Source of the DNA: Bacteroidota bacterium
GTDB lineage: Bacteria > Bacteroidota > Bacteroidia > AKYH767-A > OLB10
Assembly (NCBI GenBank): GCA_016714535.1
Contig: JADKDR010000001.1
Span: 62,001 to 126,000, forward strand
Reading direction: 5' to 3'
Length of the DNA: 64,000 nt
Shown: positions 17,217 through 27,034 of the stretch, piece after piece
How the letters are laid out: each line of letters opens with the position of its first letter
How positions within the stretch are numbered: position 1 is the first letter of the stretch
Made by a program: the position numbers and the translations under genes
The notes under the pieces: generated by a model
The model's database searches: none
What the model was told of the DNA's origin: nothing
What the model saw: only the letters and a program-made list of their open reading frames with translations

Positions 17217-18431
17217 ATGAACACAAACTTTCATACAATAATAATTGGTGCCGGTGCTGCTGGCGTTTTTGCTGCCATTGCCAGTGCCGAAAAATATAGT
17301 AGTCGCAACGTAATGATTTTAGAAAAAACAGGAAATGCGCTTATGAAAGTAAAAGTTTCGGGTGGAGGCAGATGCAATGTAACACATGCCTGTTTCGATA
17401 AAAAGCTGTTGACTAAAAATTATCCGCGTGGCGAACGTGAGTTAATTAACGCCTTTCATTTATTTGACACTACCGATACGATCAACTGGTTTAAGAATAA
17501 TGGTGTGCTATTAAAAACAGAAGCAGATGGACGCATGTTTCCCGTGAGTGATTCATCGCAAACCATCATTGATTGTTTGATGCATGGTCTCGATAAACAC
17601 AATATCGATATTACCTATCACACCAACGTGCTTAAGTTTGAAAAAAAAGATAACAGTTTTTATATTACTACTACACGTGGAGATTATACATGCGAAAAAT
17701 TAATAATTGCTACCGGTGGTTATAGCAAAGCCGAACAATATGAGTGGCTGCGCCTTTCCGGAGTGGGCATAATTGATCCGGTACCCTCGCTATTCTCTGT
17801 ACATATACCAAATTCGCCTTTCAAAAACATTTCGGGAAGCTCAACTCCGCTTTGCGAAGTCAAAATTCTGAATACCAAATTTCAGTTTACTGGCCCGGTA
17901 TTGTTTACGCACCTGGGTTTAAGCGGACCATGTATTTTAAAACTTTCTGCTTTTGCTGCAGGATATGCAGCATCTGTAAATTATCAATTTAAACTCAAAC
18001 TAAACTTTATGGCAGGCACTACCCAACAGACTGCTTTTGAAGAATTAGCTTTGTATAAAAATAATTTCCCCAACAAGAAAGTGTGTAACCTTTACCCGAC
18101 AGCGTTTACAGCCCGGCTGTGGGAACTCCTTTGCACCCAAGCCGGGCTTGATGAAAAAATTACCTATCATAAATGCAGTAACAAACAATTAAACAAACTT
18201 GCCGAAATCGCTACCAATATGATTATTGATGTAAACGGGAAATCGCCCAACAAAGAAGAATTTGTTACCAGTGGTGGTATTGATCTTAAAGAAATAAACA
18301 TGAATACCTTTGAACATAAAAAAATACCTAACCTTTTTGCAACGGGCGAAGCACTCAATATAGATGGAATAACGGGGGGCTTTAATTTTCAAAATGCATG
18401 GACATCAGGCTTTCTTGCAGGAAGTGTATAA
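17217..18431 (+). CDS. HI0933/YhiN-family FAD-dependent oxidoreductase
   Basis: The 404-residue flavoprotein begins with a dinucleotide-binding motif (TIIIGAGAAGVFAAIASAE, residues 7-25). Next comes KVKVSGGGRCNVTH, the diagnostic motif of the HI0933/YhiN/BaiN group, then TGGYSKAEQYEWL. It closes with LFATGEALNIDGITGGFNFQ and NAWTSGFLAG, which binds the FAD ribityl/pyrophosphate. The family reduces unknown substrates; BaiN acts on bile acids in gut clostridia, which cannot be inferred here. A TAnnTTTG element lies 60 bases upstream. It is cytoplasmic and the length is normal. Confidence 0.93.
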   Translation: MNTNFHTIIIGAGAAGVFAAIASAEKYSSRNVMILEKTGNALMKVKVSGGGRCNVTHACFDKKLLTKNYPRGERELINAFHLFDTTDTINWFKNNGVLLKTEADGRMFPVSDSSQTIIDCLMHGLDKHNIDITYHTNVLKFEKKDNSFYITTTRGDYTCEKLIIATGGYSKAEQYEWLRLSGVGIIDPVPSLFSVHIPNSPFKNISGSSTPLCEVKILNTKFQFTGPVLFTHLGLSGPCILKLSAFAAGYAASVNYQFKLKLNFMAGTTQQTAFEELALYKNNFPNKKVCNLYPTAFTARLWELLCTQAGLDEKITYHKCSNKQLNKLAEIATNMIIDVNGKSPNKEEFVTSGGIDLKEINMNTFEHKKIPNLFATGEALNIDGITGGFNFQNAWTSGFLAGSV

Positions 18432-18556
18432 ACATGCGCACCGTTATGTTTTATAGTGTGGAGGCAATTGCATACAAGACCATAAAACATGAATACATTG
18501 ATTATAAAAATATCAAATCGTTCTAAATTCGTGTTTTTCTTTGCCTTTGATAATTC

Positions 18557-18564
18557 TACCTTTG
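18557..18564 (+). promoter_or_regulatory. Bacteroidota -7 promoter element (TACCTTTG)
   Basis: TACCTTTG is 23 bases before the ATG of the heptose kinase gene at 18588. Confidence 0.55.
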
Positions 18565-18587
18565 GCCTGCCAAAAAAATCTTGATTA

Positions 18588-19577
18588 ATGGATATAAAAA
18601 CATTTGCCAATAAAATTAGCGAACTACGGATATTTGTTGTTGGCGATGTGATGCTCGATGCATATATATGGGGCAAAGCAGAGCGCTTAAGCCCTGAAGC
18701 ACCTGTGCCTGTGGTACAGGTAGAAAAAAAAGAGTCGCGCCCGGGTGGTGCAGCTAATGTTGCTTATAACTTGCGTGCACTTGGAGTAGACACTTACTTA
18801 TTTGGTCTTGTGGGCAAAGACCTTGCTGCTGCCGAGCTCAAAAAAAATCTTACCTCGAGTAAAATTAACAGCAAAGGAATATATAGCCACGCCTCTTTAA
18901 CCACCACTATCAAAACCCGCGTTATTGGCAATAAGCATCAACTGCTTCGCATTGATGAGGAAAAAAACATAACCTTATCAGCAACCGAACGTAATGCATT
19001 TACCAATTCTATTTTGGAAGCTATAAAAAAACATGCTCCCCATGCCATCATATTTGAAGACTATGATAAAGGATGTATTGATAAAGATTTGATTGAAAAA
19101 ATTACGGCCTTTGCAAACAAGTTAAACATAATTACTACGGTTGATCCTAAGCGCGCTAATTTTTTACATTATAAGAATGTAACCTTATTCAAACCAAACT
19201 TTGCCGAAATTAAGAATGGCTTGAATGCCCCAACTTTGGAAAAAAATCAACACTCGTTGCTTCAATATACTTCTGATTTTTTGCGTAATCAAAAAATAAA
19301 AAACATGATGATTACCCTATCGGAACATGGTGTGTATTATGCTACACCAAAACAGGCCGGTATGCATGATGCCCTCATACGCAACATTGCCGATGTGTCT
19401 GGTGCCGGTGATACCGTTATTGCCATTGCTACCCGTTGTCTGGCAATCGTCTTGCCGCTGCAACTAGCAGATGCCATAGCTAACGTAGCTGGTGGTATGG
19501 TATGCGAATATGCCGGTGTGGTTCCCGTAAACAATAAATTGTTCTTCAACGAAATTCAAAAATTGAATTTGCTCTAA
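18588..19577 (+). CDS. D-glycero-beta-D-manno-heptose-7-phosphate kinase (RfaE1/HldE kinase domain)
   Basis: A PfkB-family kinase of 329 residues with FVVGDVMLDAYIWGKAERLS and PEAPVPV near the N-terminus, SRPGGAANVAYNLRALG for substrate binding, and DVSGAGDTVIAIATR at about 268-282 with the catalytic Asp. This is the pattern of the heptose-7-phosphate kinase half of HldE, which makes the ADP-heptose precursor for the LPS inner core. The adenylyltransferase half is not fused here and not seen nearby, so a separate RfaE2-type protein is expected elsewhere. TrkH follows after nine bases, probably in the same transcript. Another PfkB sugar kinase is the main alternative. Confidence 0.88.
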   Translation: MDIKTFANKISELRIFVVGDVMLDAYIWGKAERLSPEAPVPVVQVEKKESRPGGAANVAYNLRALGVDTYLFGLVGKDLAAAELKKNLTSSKINSKGIYSHASLTTTIKTRVIGNKHQLLRIDEEKNITLSATERNAFTNSILEAIKKHAPHAIIFEDYDKGCIDKDLIEKITAFANKLNIITTVDPKRANFLHYKNVTLFKPNFAEIKNGLNAPTLEKNQHSLLQYTSDFLRNQKIKNMMITLSEHGVYYATPKQAGMHDALIRNIADVSGAGDTVIAIATRCLAIVLPLQLADAIANVAGGMVCEYAGVVPVNNKLFFNEIQKLNLL

Positions 19578-19586
19578 CACACAACC

Positions 19587-21392
19587 ATGTCAATTAATAG
19601 TTTTCGCGAGTGGGTTAACCTGCGATTGTTTGGAAGCAAGCAAGCGGTGTTGCTCATGTTTTCAGGACTGAGTATTGCAGTTGCTATCTTAAGTTTTGCA
19701 CTCATTGTATATATCGTGGGTTTCCCTCCTTCGCACGAAACTAATTATATACAAATGATTCTATTGAAATCCATTTTTGGATTTTATATGTTGAATTTTT
19801 TTGTTCGGTTTCTGTACACCTTTGAACCACGCAAATTTTTTAAACAAACAAGATTAGAATGGATTCTACTTTTATTGATTTTGATTGAGGCATTATCTAC
19901 CTTACTATTCAACTTTCCAATTGGCGAAAATATACTGTCGGCCATACTGGGACATCACTCCATACGATTGTATTTGTTTTTGCTACTTACCTTTTTACTT
20001 ACCTTGTTTATTATCAACTTTGCTAAGGCCAGCACATTTTTCGAATTTCTCACCTTGCATCCATCCACCTTATTCATCCTTTCTTTTATCTTATTAATTT
20101 CCATAGGTACAGGAGCATTAATGTTGCCAGCCATGCATTACGGACCTCCATCATTTATTATTTCGCTATTTACATCTACCAGTGCATGTTGTGTTACCGG
20201 CCTTACCGTAGTGGATACTGCAACTTATTTTACCTTAAAAGGTAAAATTGCCATTATGATACTCATTCAATTGGGTGGGTTAAGCATAATCTCGTTTGCC
20301 ACTTTTTTTGCCTCCTTGTTTAACAAAGGCCTCGGCCTCAAGCATACTTCCCTAATGGCTGATTATTACAGCACCGATAGTATTCTTTCGGCAAAAAGTT
20401 TACTACGCCAGATTATTATAACCAGCCTGCTCATTGAAAGTGTTGCATCCGTTTTGTTATTTATCGAATTTGGATATTATGCTGATTTCCCAAGTTTTAA
20501 GAGTCAATTATTTACTGCAGTATTTCATTCGGTAAGCGCATTCAACAATGCTGGGTTCAGCACCTACAGTGGTAATTTGTATGAGCCGGTAATACGGCAT
20601 GCAGTTGCATTACACCTAACTATTGGCGCTGTCATTTTTTTTGGAAGCCTTGGTTTTAGCACCATTCAGGAATTGTTTAACCCCTCCTATATTCGCGAAC
20701 GCAGAAAAAGTAAGTGGCGCAAAATTTCTATTTCAAGTAAAATTGCTTTGTATAGCTCACTTTGGCTCATCGCAATCGGTTCCGCTATTTTTTTCTTTTA
20801 CGAAAGAGATAATGCACTTGCCGAGTTCACCTTTGCCGAAAAAATAGGCGAGAGTATATTTATGGGTATCACACCCCGTACAGCCGGATTCAACTCGATG
20901 GATTATGGTGTGGTAAAAATTCCAACACTGATTGTTACCATTTTTCTAATGTTTGTAGGGGCATCTTCGGGAAGTACAGGTGGTGGTATCAAAACATCTA
21001 CTTTTACCCTCTTGTTTGTTTCGGCATGGGCATCGGTGCGGGGTCAAAAAAATATTGAGCTATTTAAACACAGCATTGCCTGGGAATTGTTGAACAAAGC
21101 ATTTTCTATTTTACTATTCTCAGCCACATTTTGTCTTGCTTGCTGGTTGGCACTGTGCACCATAGACCCGGGTATCGATCCTATGAAACTCCTGTTTGAA
21201 GAAGTGTCAGCCTTTGGCACAGTGGGTTTATCAACCGGCATTACCGCTTCATTAAGTCAGGCAAGTAAGTATATCATTATAGTTAGTATGTTTGTGGGCC
21301 GTGTAGGTACCATTACCCTGGCGCTAGCACTAAGCTCACAGGTAACAAGTACGCGCTACAAATATCCGGGTGCCCATTTCATGGTGGGTTAA
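19587..21392 (+). CDS. TrkH/KtrB-type potassium uptake channel subunit
   Basis: The 601-residue polytopic protein carries the repeated membrane-pore-membrane units of the Trk/Ktr superfamily. Selectivity-loop glycines can be recognised in STSACCVTGLTVVD, SAFNNAGFSTYSGN, ITPRTAGFNSMDYG and SAFGTVGLSTGIT, and SSGSTGGGIKTSTFTLL is another family motif. It imports K+ (or Na+) across the inner membrane and needs a cytoplasmic TrkA/KtrA regulator, which is not in the window. An N-terminal extension with extra hydrophobic segments (about the first 130 residues) is common in Bacteroidota members. It lies between the heptose kinase and ubiE with small gaps. Confidence 0.95.
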   Translation: MSINSFREWVNLRLFGSKQAVLLMFSGLSIAVAILSFALIVYIVGFPPSHETNYIQMILLKSIFGFYMLNFFVRFLYTFEPRKFFKQTRLEWILLLLILIEALSTLLFNFPIGENILSAILGHHSIRLYLFLLLTFLLTLFIINFAKASTFFEFLTLHPSTLFILSFILLISIGTGALMLPAMHYGPPSFIISLFTSTSACCVTGLTVVDTATYFTLKGKIAIMILIQLGGLSIISFATFFASLFNKGLGLKHTSLMADYYSTDSILSAKSLLRQIIITSLLIESVASVLLFIEFGYYADFPSFKSQLFTAVFHSVSAFNNAGFSTYSGNLYEPVIRHAVALHLTIGAVIFFGSLGFSTIQELFNPSYIRERRKSKWRKISISSKIALYSSLWLIAIGSAIFFFYERDNALAEFTFAEKIGESIFMGITPRTAGFNSMDYGVVKIPTLIVTIFLMFVGASSGSTGGGIKTSTFTLLFVSAWASVRGQKNIELFKHSIAWELLNKAFSILLFSATFCLACWLALCTIDPGIDPMKLLFEEVSAFGTVGLSTGITASLSQASKYIIIVSMFVGRVGTITLALALSSQVTSTRYKYPGAHFMVG

Positions 21393-21412
21393 TTCTTTTT
21401 AAAAAAACAGCA

Positions 21413-22165
21413 ATGGCCAAAACGGTAGTTCCATATAAAGATCAAAGCGACTCAAAGCGCAACCAGGTTGAGCAGATGTTCAATAAAATTGCACCACGCT
21501 ACGATTTCCTTAATCATTTTCTTTCGTTGGGCATCGACAAAGCATGGCGCAAACATGCTATTCAATTATTAAAAATGGAAAAGCCCAAATCTATTTTAGA
21601 CATTGCTACCGGTACGGGAGATTTTGCTTTTGAATCCTTTAATCGCATAAAGCCCGACCGCTTGGTTGGTGTTGATATTTCGGGCAAGATGCTGGATGTA
21701 GCTCGCAAAAAACTTGAAAAGAAAAACATTGGTAACCGCATTACCTTTTTACAAGGCGATGCCGAAGCTTTAAATTTTGAGAGCAACACTTTTGATGCTG
21801 CAACAGTTGCCTTTGGTGTACGAAATTTTGAAAATCTCGAAAAAGGATTGGCCGAAATAAATAGAGTGCTCAAACCAGGCGGTTTATTGATTGTGCTGGA
21901 ATTTGGACAGCCTAAAAAATTCCCTGTTAAACAATTGTACCATTTCTACTCAAAAACAATATTGCCGGCCATTGGCCGTTTGGTATCGCATGATAAAGCT
22001 GCATATACATACCTGCCTGACTCCATTAATGCTTTTCCATCAGGCTTTAAGTTTATTGAGTTTTTGCATCGTACAGGCTTTCACGATTCGTTTTATCAAA
22101 AACTCACTTTCGGAATAGTGAATGTATACAAGTCGAAAAAAGCGGGAGGAGAAAATGAAGAATAA
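21413..22165 (+). CDS. ubiE: Demethylmenaquinone methyltransferase (UbiE/MenG)
   Basis: The 250-residue SAM methyltransferase shows the UbiE signatures: MFNKIAPRYDFLNHFLSLGI and DKAWRKHA near the N-terminus, LDIATGTGDFAFE (SAM-binding motif I), FDAATVAFGVRNFENLEKGL (UbiE motif) and LKPGGLLIVLEFGQP. It performs the last methylation of menaquinone synthesis, consistent with the menaquinone-based respiration of Bacteroidota. The start is 20 bases after trkH. Its end overlaps porT by 11 bases, a gene order widely conserved in the phylum. Confidence 0.97.
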   Translation: MAKTVVPYKDQSDSKRNQVEQMFNKIAPRYDFLNHFLSLGIDKAWRKHAIQLLKMEKPKSILDIATGTGDFAFESFNRIKPDRLVGVDISGKMLDVARKKLEKKNIGNRITFLQGDAEALNFESNTFDAATVAFGVRNFENLEKGLAEINRVLKPGGLLIVLEFGQPKKFPVKQLYHFYSKTILPAIGRLVSHDKAAYTYLPDSINAFPSGFKFIEFLHRTGFHDSFYQKLTFGIVNVYKSKKAGGENEE

Positions 22166-22868
22166 GTTGAAATATATAGCTCTTACATTAGTTGTAGTAG
22201 CAGCATGCTTTCGCTGCCAGGCGCAATATCGTATTGTAGAGAATTTGCCAAAATACGATCGTCAAAAAATACATTTTGGTTTTGCCATTGGTACCAACGT
22301 TACAGATTTTAAGTTGGTTAAAGTTGGTAACTTCAACTCCTTTGATTCATTATACATTCTTGACAATATAAAGCAAACAGGCTTCAACCTCAATATTATA
22401 AGCAATTTACACCTGGGCAACCATTTTGATTTTCGATTTATACCGGGGCTATCATTTGCACAACGCGATTTAAACTATACATTTTATTCCTTCGATTCAA
22501 CTACCAAACTCATTAACAAACAAGTTGAATCATCCTTTCTGCAAGTACCCTTTTATTTAAAATTTAAATCGGAACGAGTAAATAATTACCGTGCATTTGT
22601 GCAGGCAGGTTTCGAGTACAATGTAGATATGGTATCGCAAGCCAAGGTAAAAAACAAAGACAAAGAATTTGTAAAACTTGGACGCAGAGATTATGGTTAC
22701 TCCATTGGCATGGGTTTCGATTTTTATATGGAGATGTTTAAGTTTGGTATAGATGTGCGTATGTATCAGGGCTTAAACAATCTTAAAGTAGTGGACAATA
22801 CCATTTATGCTCGAAGCATTTCTTCGCTGCGCTCACGCATTTTTACATTAACCCTTACATTTGAATAA
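22155..22868 (+). CDS. porT: PorT, type IX secretion system outer-membrane protein
   Basis: The 237-residue protein has a signal peptide (ending CFRCQAQ at about residue 23) and the PorT pattern YRIVENLPKYDRQKIHFGFA, followed by barrel strands (FDFRFIPGLSFAQRDLNYTF, YGYSIGMGFDFYMEMFKFG) and a terminal TLTLTFE. PorT is a beta-barrel needed for the T9SS that exports proteins with C-terminal sorting domains; such substrates are encoded in this window at 937-2742 and 26007-26876. GGAGGAG precedes the ATG at 22155. Overlap with ubiE implies coupled translation. The placement after ubiE is itself a diagnostic of the family. Confidence 0.92.
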   Translation: MKNKLKYIALTLVVVAACFRCQAQYRIVENLPKYDRQKIHFGFAIGTNVTDFKLVKVGNFNSFDSLYILDNIKQTGFNLNIISNLHLGNHFDFRFIPGLSFAQRDLNYTFYSFDSTTKLINKQVESSFLQVPFYLKFKSERVNNYRAFVQAGFEYNVDMVSQAKVKNKDKEFVKLGRRDYGYSIGMGFDFYMEMFKFGIDVRMYQGLNNLKVVDNTIYARSISSLRSRIFTLTLTFE

Positions 22869-22888
22869 TGTTACCATAACCCTATACC

Positions 22889-24472
22889 ATGCAAAACATC
22901 AACATCATTTTGCTACCACAACAGGCGGCCAATGATAACGAAATAGAAATTGCCCTTCGCAAACAATTACACCTTACTGCAGCTGACCGTCTTGCATTCA
23001 GTATTCAAAAAAAATCGATTGATGCACGTCAACGCTCTATAAAAATTCAACTATCAGTTAATTATTCCATTAACAGTGAGCTCGAAAAAGAGGAGGCAAT
23101 CACCTTACCTTTGCAACAGGTAGGCAACTGCAAACCGCTGATTATAGTGGGCTGTGGCCCTGCAGGAATGTTTGCGGCACTCAAGGCTATTGAAAAAGGC
23201 CTGAAACCCATTGTGATAGAACAAGGTAAAAACGTGCGCGACCGCAGACGCGACCTTGCTGCCATAAACAAACAACGTATTGTAAACCCACATAGCAATT
23301 ATTGCTTTGGCGAAGGTGGTGCCGGCACTTATAGCGATGGTAAACTCTATACACGCAGCGATAAACGTGGTAATGTGAAATCAATCTTAAACACCTTGGT
23401 ATATTTTGGCGCTACCTCACAAATTTTGATCGAAGCACATCCACACATCGGCACCAATAAATTGCCCGTAATAATTGAAAAGATGCGTGATACCATCATT
23501 GATTGTGGTGGAGAAATACATTATAACACAAGCTTTCAAAATTTTTTGTTGCGTGGCAAAACCATCGAAGGTGTGAACGTAAAAGATGTGCACAGTGGGC
23601 ATACACAAACTATTGCAGGCAATGCCGTAATACTTGCTACAGGCCACTCGGCACGCGATGTGTTTGAATATTTGCATCGCGAAAAAATTGCAATCGAAGC
23701 CAAACCTTTTGCGCTGGGGGTTCGTATTGAGCATCCGCAATCGCTTATAGACCAACTACAATACCATTGCGATGTTCGTGACGAATACCTTCCACCGGCA
23801 TCGTATAAGCTCGCATTTACAAGCAATGACAACCGTGGTGTGTATTCCTTTTGCATGTGCCCGGGCGGCATTATAGCACCTGCAGCCACTGCCCCAAACG
23901 AACTTGTAGTAAATGGATGGTCGCCTTCGCGCAGAAATAATCCCTTTGCAAACAGCGGCATGGTAATAAGTATAAACGAAGATGACTTTGCTCCATATGC
24001 AAAACATGGCGAGTTGCGTGCACTTCAATTTCAAAAAGAAATTGAAAAAAAATGTTTCGAAGCCGGAGGCAGCAATCTTACTGCACCGGCACAACGCGTA
24101 ATGGATTTTTGGAAAACAAAAAATCATCAACCTTACCTGCATGCAGCTATATTCCGGGGAATAAGTAGTGCAGCACTAACAGACATAATGCCAACTGCCG
24201 TTACAGAAATGCTTAAAACAGGTTTGAAAAATTTTGGAAATAAAATGCGCGGCTACCTTACCAACGAGGCTGTATTGGTAGCAACAGAGTCGCGCACCTC
24301 GTCACCGGTTCGCATACCTCGTTTAGCAGACACCTTGCAACATAGCGAAATTGTAGGGCTTTACCCATGTGCCGAGGGTGCAGGATATGCCGGTGGAATT
24401 GTAAGTGCAGCAATTGATGGCGAACGATGTGCTGCTGCTGCTTGTGATTTTTTAACATCGACTAGTAACTAA
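22889..24472 (+). CDS. FAD-dependent dehydrogenase (COG2509-like)
   Basis: The 527-residue flavoprotein has an N-terminal ferredoxin-fold-like extension (1-90). PLIIVGCGPAGMFAALKAIE (FAD-binding GxGxxG, about 93-112), RDRRRDLAAINKQRIVNP, CFGEGGAGTYSDGKLYTR and AILATGHSARDVFEYLHRE-type text follow. It closes with GLYPCAEGAGYAGGIVSAA and IDGERCA. This is the uncharacterised dehydrogenase group COG2509; the reaction is unknown. The length is normal. It lies 20 bases after porT in the same direction. Convergent DUF1801 gene begins four bases downstream on the other strand. Confidence 0.9.
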   Translation: MQNINIILLPQQAANDNEIEIALRKQLHLTAADRLAFSIQKKSIDARQRSIKIQLSVNYSINSELEKEEAITLPLQQVGNCKPLIIVGCGPAGMFAALKAIEKGLKPIVIEQGKNVRDRRRDLAAINKQRIVNPHSNYCFGEGGAGTYSDGKLYTRSDKRGNVKSILNTLVYFGATSQILIEAHPHIGTNKLPVIIEKMRDTIIDCGGEIHYNTSFQNFLLRGKTIEGVNVKDVHSGHTQTIAGNAVILATGHSARDVFEYLHREKIAIEAKPFALGVRIEHPQSLIDQLQYHCDVRDEYLPPASYKLAFTSNDNRGVYSFCMCPGGIIAPAATAPNELVVNGWSPSRRNNPFANSGMVISINEDDFAPYAKHGELRALQFQKEIEKKCFEAGGSNLTAPAQRVMDFWKTKNHQPYLHAAIFRGISSAALTDIMPTAVTEMLKTGLKNFGNKMRGYLTNEAVLVATESRTSSPVRIPRLADTLQHSEIVGLYPCAEGAGYAGGIVSAAIDGERCAAAACDFLTSTSN

Positions 24473-24475
24473 ATT

Positions 24476-24889
24476 CTACTTGCTGACCTTACTCCTCTTG
24501 CTCTTCGTTTTAGCAAATTGCATATCCAATTCAATAGCCTCATGCAGCAGTTTTATGATAGCTTTATCATCAATCTCTTCGGCACTTTTAAATATCTTAT
24601 AAAATATTTGCTTGTTAGTACCATGTGTAAGATAATGATCAGGGTCAATTAATCGGTTGCCATACCAATACCCTAACAGCACCCCTTCTTTAAAACCGCC
24701 TCGAGGAACCGAAGCAGGATATATCAGACATATTCCTTTGTTACCATAAAAATAAGGCACCCCATACGAAATTTTTTCGCGGCAATAAGATGGAAGAGTA
24801 TCTTGAATAATTTGCCTCAACACATCGGTTATTAAACGCTCCTCTGCTGGCAAACGCAGCAACAATTCGGTTATATTATAATTGGCCAT
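24476..24889 (-). CDS. DUF1801 (YdhG-like) family protein
   Basis: The 137-residue cytoplasmic protein begins MANYNITELLLRLPAEER. It carries VLRQIIQDTLPSYCREKISY followed by GVPYFYGNKGICLIYPA and a basic tail (KTKSKRSKVSK). The I-x-Y-G-x-P-x-F core is typical of DUF1801, a small fold of unknown function related to frataxin-like proteins. ATG 24889 is preferred to 24913 because the family starts close to this Met. It converges with the FAD dehydrogenase gene and diverges from mazG. Confidence 0.75.
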   Translation of the reverse strand: MANYNITELLLRLPAEERLITDVLRQIIQDTLPSYCREKISYGVPYFYGNKGICLIYPASVPRGGFKEGVLLGYWYGNRLIDPDHYLTHGTNKQIFYKIFKSAEEIDDKAIIKLLHEAIELDMQFAKTKSKRSKVSK

Positions 24890-24975
24890 GAGTGATAAAT
24901 TGAACTCAAACATACTTAAAAAACCCGCGGCTTCTTATTACCTTGCGGCAAATTTTCTGACTCAAAATTATTGAA

Positions 24976-25746
24976 ATGAATAAAGCACAAGAAGCCTTTC
25001 AGCGACTGCTGACTATTATGGATGAATTGCGCGAAAAGTGCCCATGGGATAAAAAACAAACTATGGAAAGTATTCGTCATCTTACCATTGAAGAAGTGTA
25101 TGAACTGGCCGATGCCATCCTTGAAAAGAACACCAATGAAATAAAAAATGAACTTGGCGACATCTTACTGCACATTGTATTCTATGCTAAAATTGCAAGC
25201 GAAACCAACGCCTTTGATATAACAGAGGTGATACATGCTATTTGCGACAAGCTTATTGTGCGGCACCCTCATATTTATAGCGATGTAAAAGCAGATGATG
25301 AAGAAACTGTAAAACGCAACTGGGAGCAGATAAAAATGAAAGAGGGAAAAAAATCGGTGCTCGAAGGTGTGCCCGCTTCGTTGCCATCTCTTGTTAAAGC
25401 AATTCGGATACAAGAAAAAGCGCGTGGGGCAGGTTTTGATTGGGACCAGGTAGCACAGGTACGTGCTAAAGTGGAGGAAGAATTTTCGGAACTAAATCAA
25501 GAGATTGCCATTGGCAATCAGGAACGAATAACACAGGAGTTTGGCGACTTACTTTTTTCACTTATAAATTACGCCCGTTTTGTAAATGTAAATCCGGAAG
25601 AAGCATTAGAACGAACCAATAAAAAATTTATGAAGCGATTTATGCATATGGAAGAAGCGGTAGCCCAAGCCGGAAAAGCCTTAGCGCAAATGAATCTTGA
25701 TGAAATGGATGTTTACTGGAATAAAGCCAAAGAGGTATTTAGGTAA
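24976..25746 (+). CDS. mazG: MazG nucleoside triphosphate pyrophosphohydrolase
   Basis: The 256-residue protein has two tandem MazG domains. The first has CPWDKKQTMESIRHLTIEEV, YELADAI and LGDILLHIVFYAKIA (Mg-binding ExxE...ExxD pattern). The second has VEEEFSELNQEI and EFGDLLFSLINYARF. MazG hydrolyses NTPs to NMP and pyrophosphate, removing abnormal nucleotides and affecting ppGpp levels. Full length is normal. There is no MazEF toxin-antitoxin pair nearby. The gene stands alone, with 260 gene-free AT-rich bases after it. Confidence 0.95.
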   Translation: MNKAQEAFQRLLTIMDELREKCPWDKKQTMESIRHLTIEEVYELADAILEKNTNEIKNELGDILLHIVFYAKIASETNAFDITEVIHAICDKLIVRHPHIYSDVKADDEETVKRNWEQIKMKEGKKSVLEGVPASLPSLVKAIRIQEKARGAGFDWDQVAQVRAKVEEEFSELNQEIAIGNQERITQEFGDLLFSLINYARFVNVNPEEALERTNKKFMKRFMHMEEAVAQAGKALAQMNLDEMDVYWNKAKEVFR

Positions 25747-26006
25747 AATTATTGCTAGATCTAGTTTACACTTATTACAACAGGCAGTATTGAAATTCAA
25801 CATGTCATTTTGATTATAAAACATTTGAGTTAAAACGTATATAAGTATCGTAACAGCTGCCGAATTATTTAACTAGAATAATGCTGGTTTCTGCTTATGT
25901 GAACCAGTCTCTCGAAAATATTTTACAAATTATTAATAGCTCGCTAACAAACAAGTTACTTATTACGTACTGTACTTTATTATTAATAATTTAAAACCCA
26001 TTTATT

Positions 26007-26876
26007 ATGAAAAAAAAATTTACCTTCTTGTGTCTGACTATTTGTTTGACTGTCCAATTTCAAGTTGCTTTGGCGTGTGTAGATCCCACACCACCAGCAC
26101 CAAAAGTTAATACCAAAGTTGATTCTACATTTACGCATGTAGAGTTTACAATCAAAGACCTGAAAACTGCAGGCGGTACTGCAGGCGAATACTGCACGTG
26201 CGGGTATTATGCGATTCAAAATTGGATCGACAATATTTATTATGTGGCATTTGTTGACAGTGGCACTACCAATCCAATCCCGTTTTTTAATCCATGGGGT
26301 GCAAACAACAGTGCTTCGGTAGCCTGGAGTGCTCTATTCCCAAATGGCAATTCACCAGCCGCCTTTGTTGCAGATGTTACATCTGGAGGAATGCCAACAA
26401 ATGTTCCTGTTGATTTAATTATTAAAGGCACCTTAAAGTCATGGGTAACAAAATTGTTTCTTGACTCAGTCTATTCCAATCCCAGCGAATTAACGTTAGG
26501 TACTGATGCATTTGATTACAACTTGGGAGTTTTAGGAAACATGCATCAGGCGGTAAGAACCCTTGATAATAGTGGAGGCTATACCGAAGTACCTGCTGCC
26601 TATTTTTCTAATAGCATTGATGAGTCGGCCGTTGCTCACCAAATTTTATTTGTTCCAAATCCTGCAAAAGATAAGATTGTATTTCCTCGCCTCACAAATG
26701 GCAAGGAGTATAACCTTACCATAATGGATAGCAAAGGCGCTGCTGTATTGATACAGAATGTCAGCTTTAATAAATCAACCGTGGCGCTTGATAATTTAGT
26801 AGAAGGACTATATCTTATTAGTCTTGTTTCGGGAGAAGAAAAGATTACTCAGAAATTGCTTGTAGAAAAGAAATAG
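26007..26876 (+). CDS. Secreted protein with T9SS type A sorting domain
   Basis: The 289-residue protein has a signal peptide (residues 1-23, ending ALAC). A novel central region with a Cys-rich patch (TAGEYCTCGYYAIQNWIDN) follows. The C-terminal sorting domain from about residue 215 reads ILFVPNPAKDKIVFPRLTNG, YNLTIMDSKGAAV, NLVEGLYLISLVSGEEKIT and QKLLVEKK. It would be exported by Sec and then T9SS (porT is 3 kb upstream). The central region is not recognised. It is monocistronic, closed by a strong terminator at 26897-26932. In contrast to the two T9SS-type genes at the left edge it is intact. Confidence 0.85.
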   Translation: MKKKFTFLCLTICLTVQFQVALACVDPTPPAPKVNTKVDSTFTHVEFTIKDLKTAGGTAGEYCTCGYYAIQNWIDNIYYVAFVDSGTTNPIPFFNPWGANNSASVAWSALFPNGNSPAAFVADVTSGGMPTNVPVDLIIKGTLKSWVTKLFLDSVYSNPSELTLGTDAFDYNLGVLGNMHQAVRTLDNSGGYTEVPAAYFSNSIDESAVAHQILFVPNPAKDKIVFPRLTNGKEYNLTIMDSKGAAVLIQNVSFNKSTVALDNLVEGLYLISLVSGEEKITQKLLVEKK

Positions 26877-26896
26877 CAATAAAAAATTTGAATAAG

Positions 26897-26932
26897 ACCA
26901 TCGGATGCATATTGTGCCCGATGGTTTTTTAT
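26897..26932 (+). terminator. Intrinsic terminator of the T9SS cargo gene
   Basis: ACCATCGG (26897-26904) and CCGATGGT (26918-26925) form a perfect 8-bp stem followed by a T run. It lies 20 bases after the stop at 26876. Confidence 0.85.
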
Positions 26933-27034
26933 TTTATACGAAAATAAATTGAAATTCTGGTTTCGTATTAGACATTCCTTTTAAATGTCAAATTCAACTT
27001 GCAAGGTCAGTCCTTATGTTATGATTAATAATTT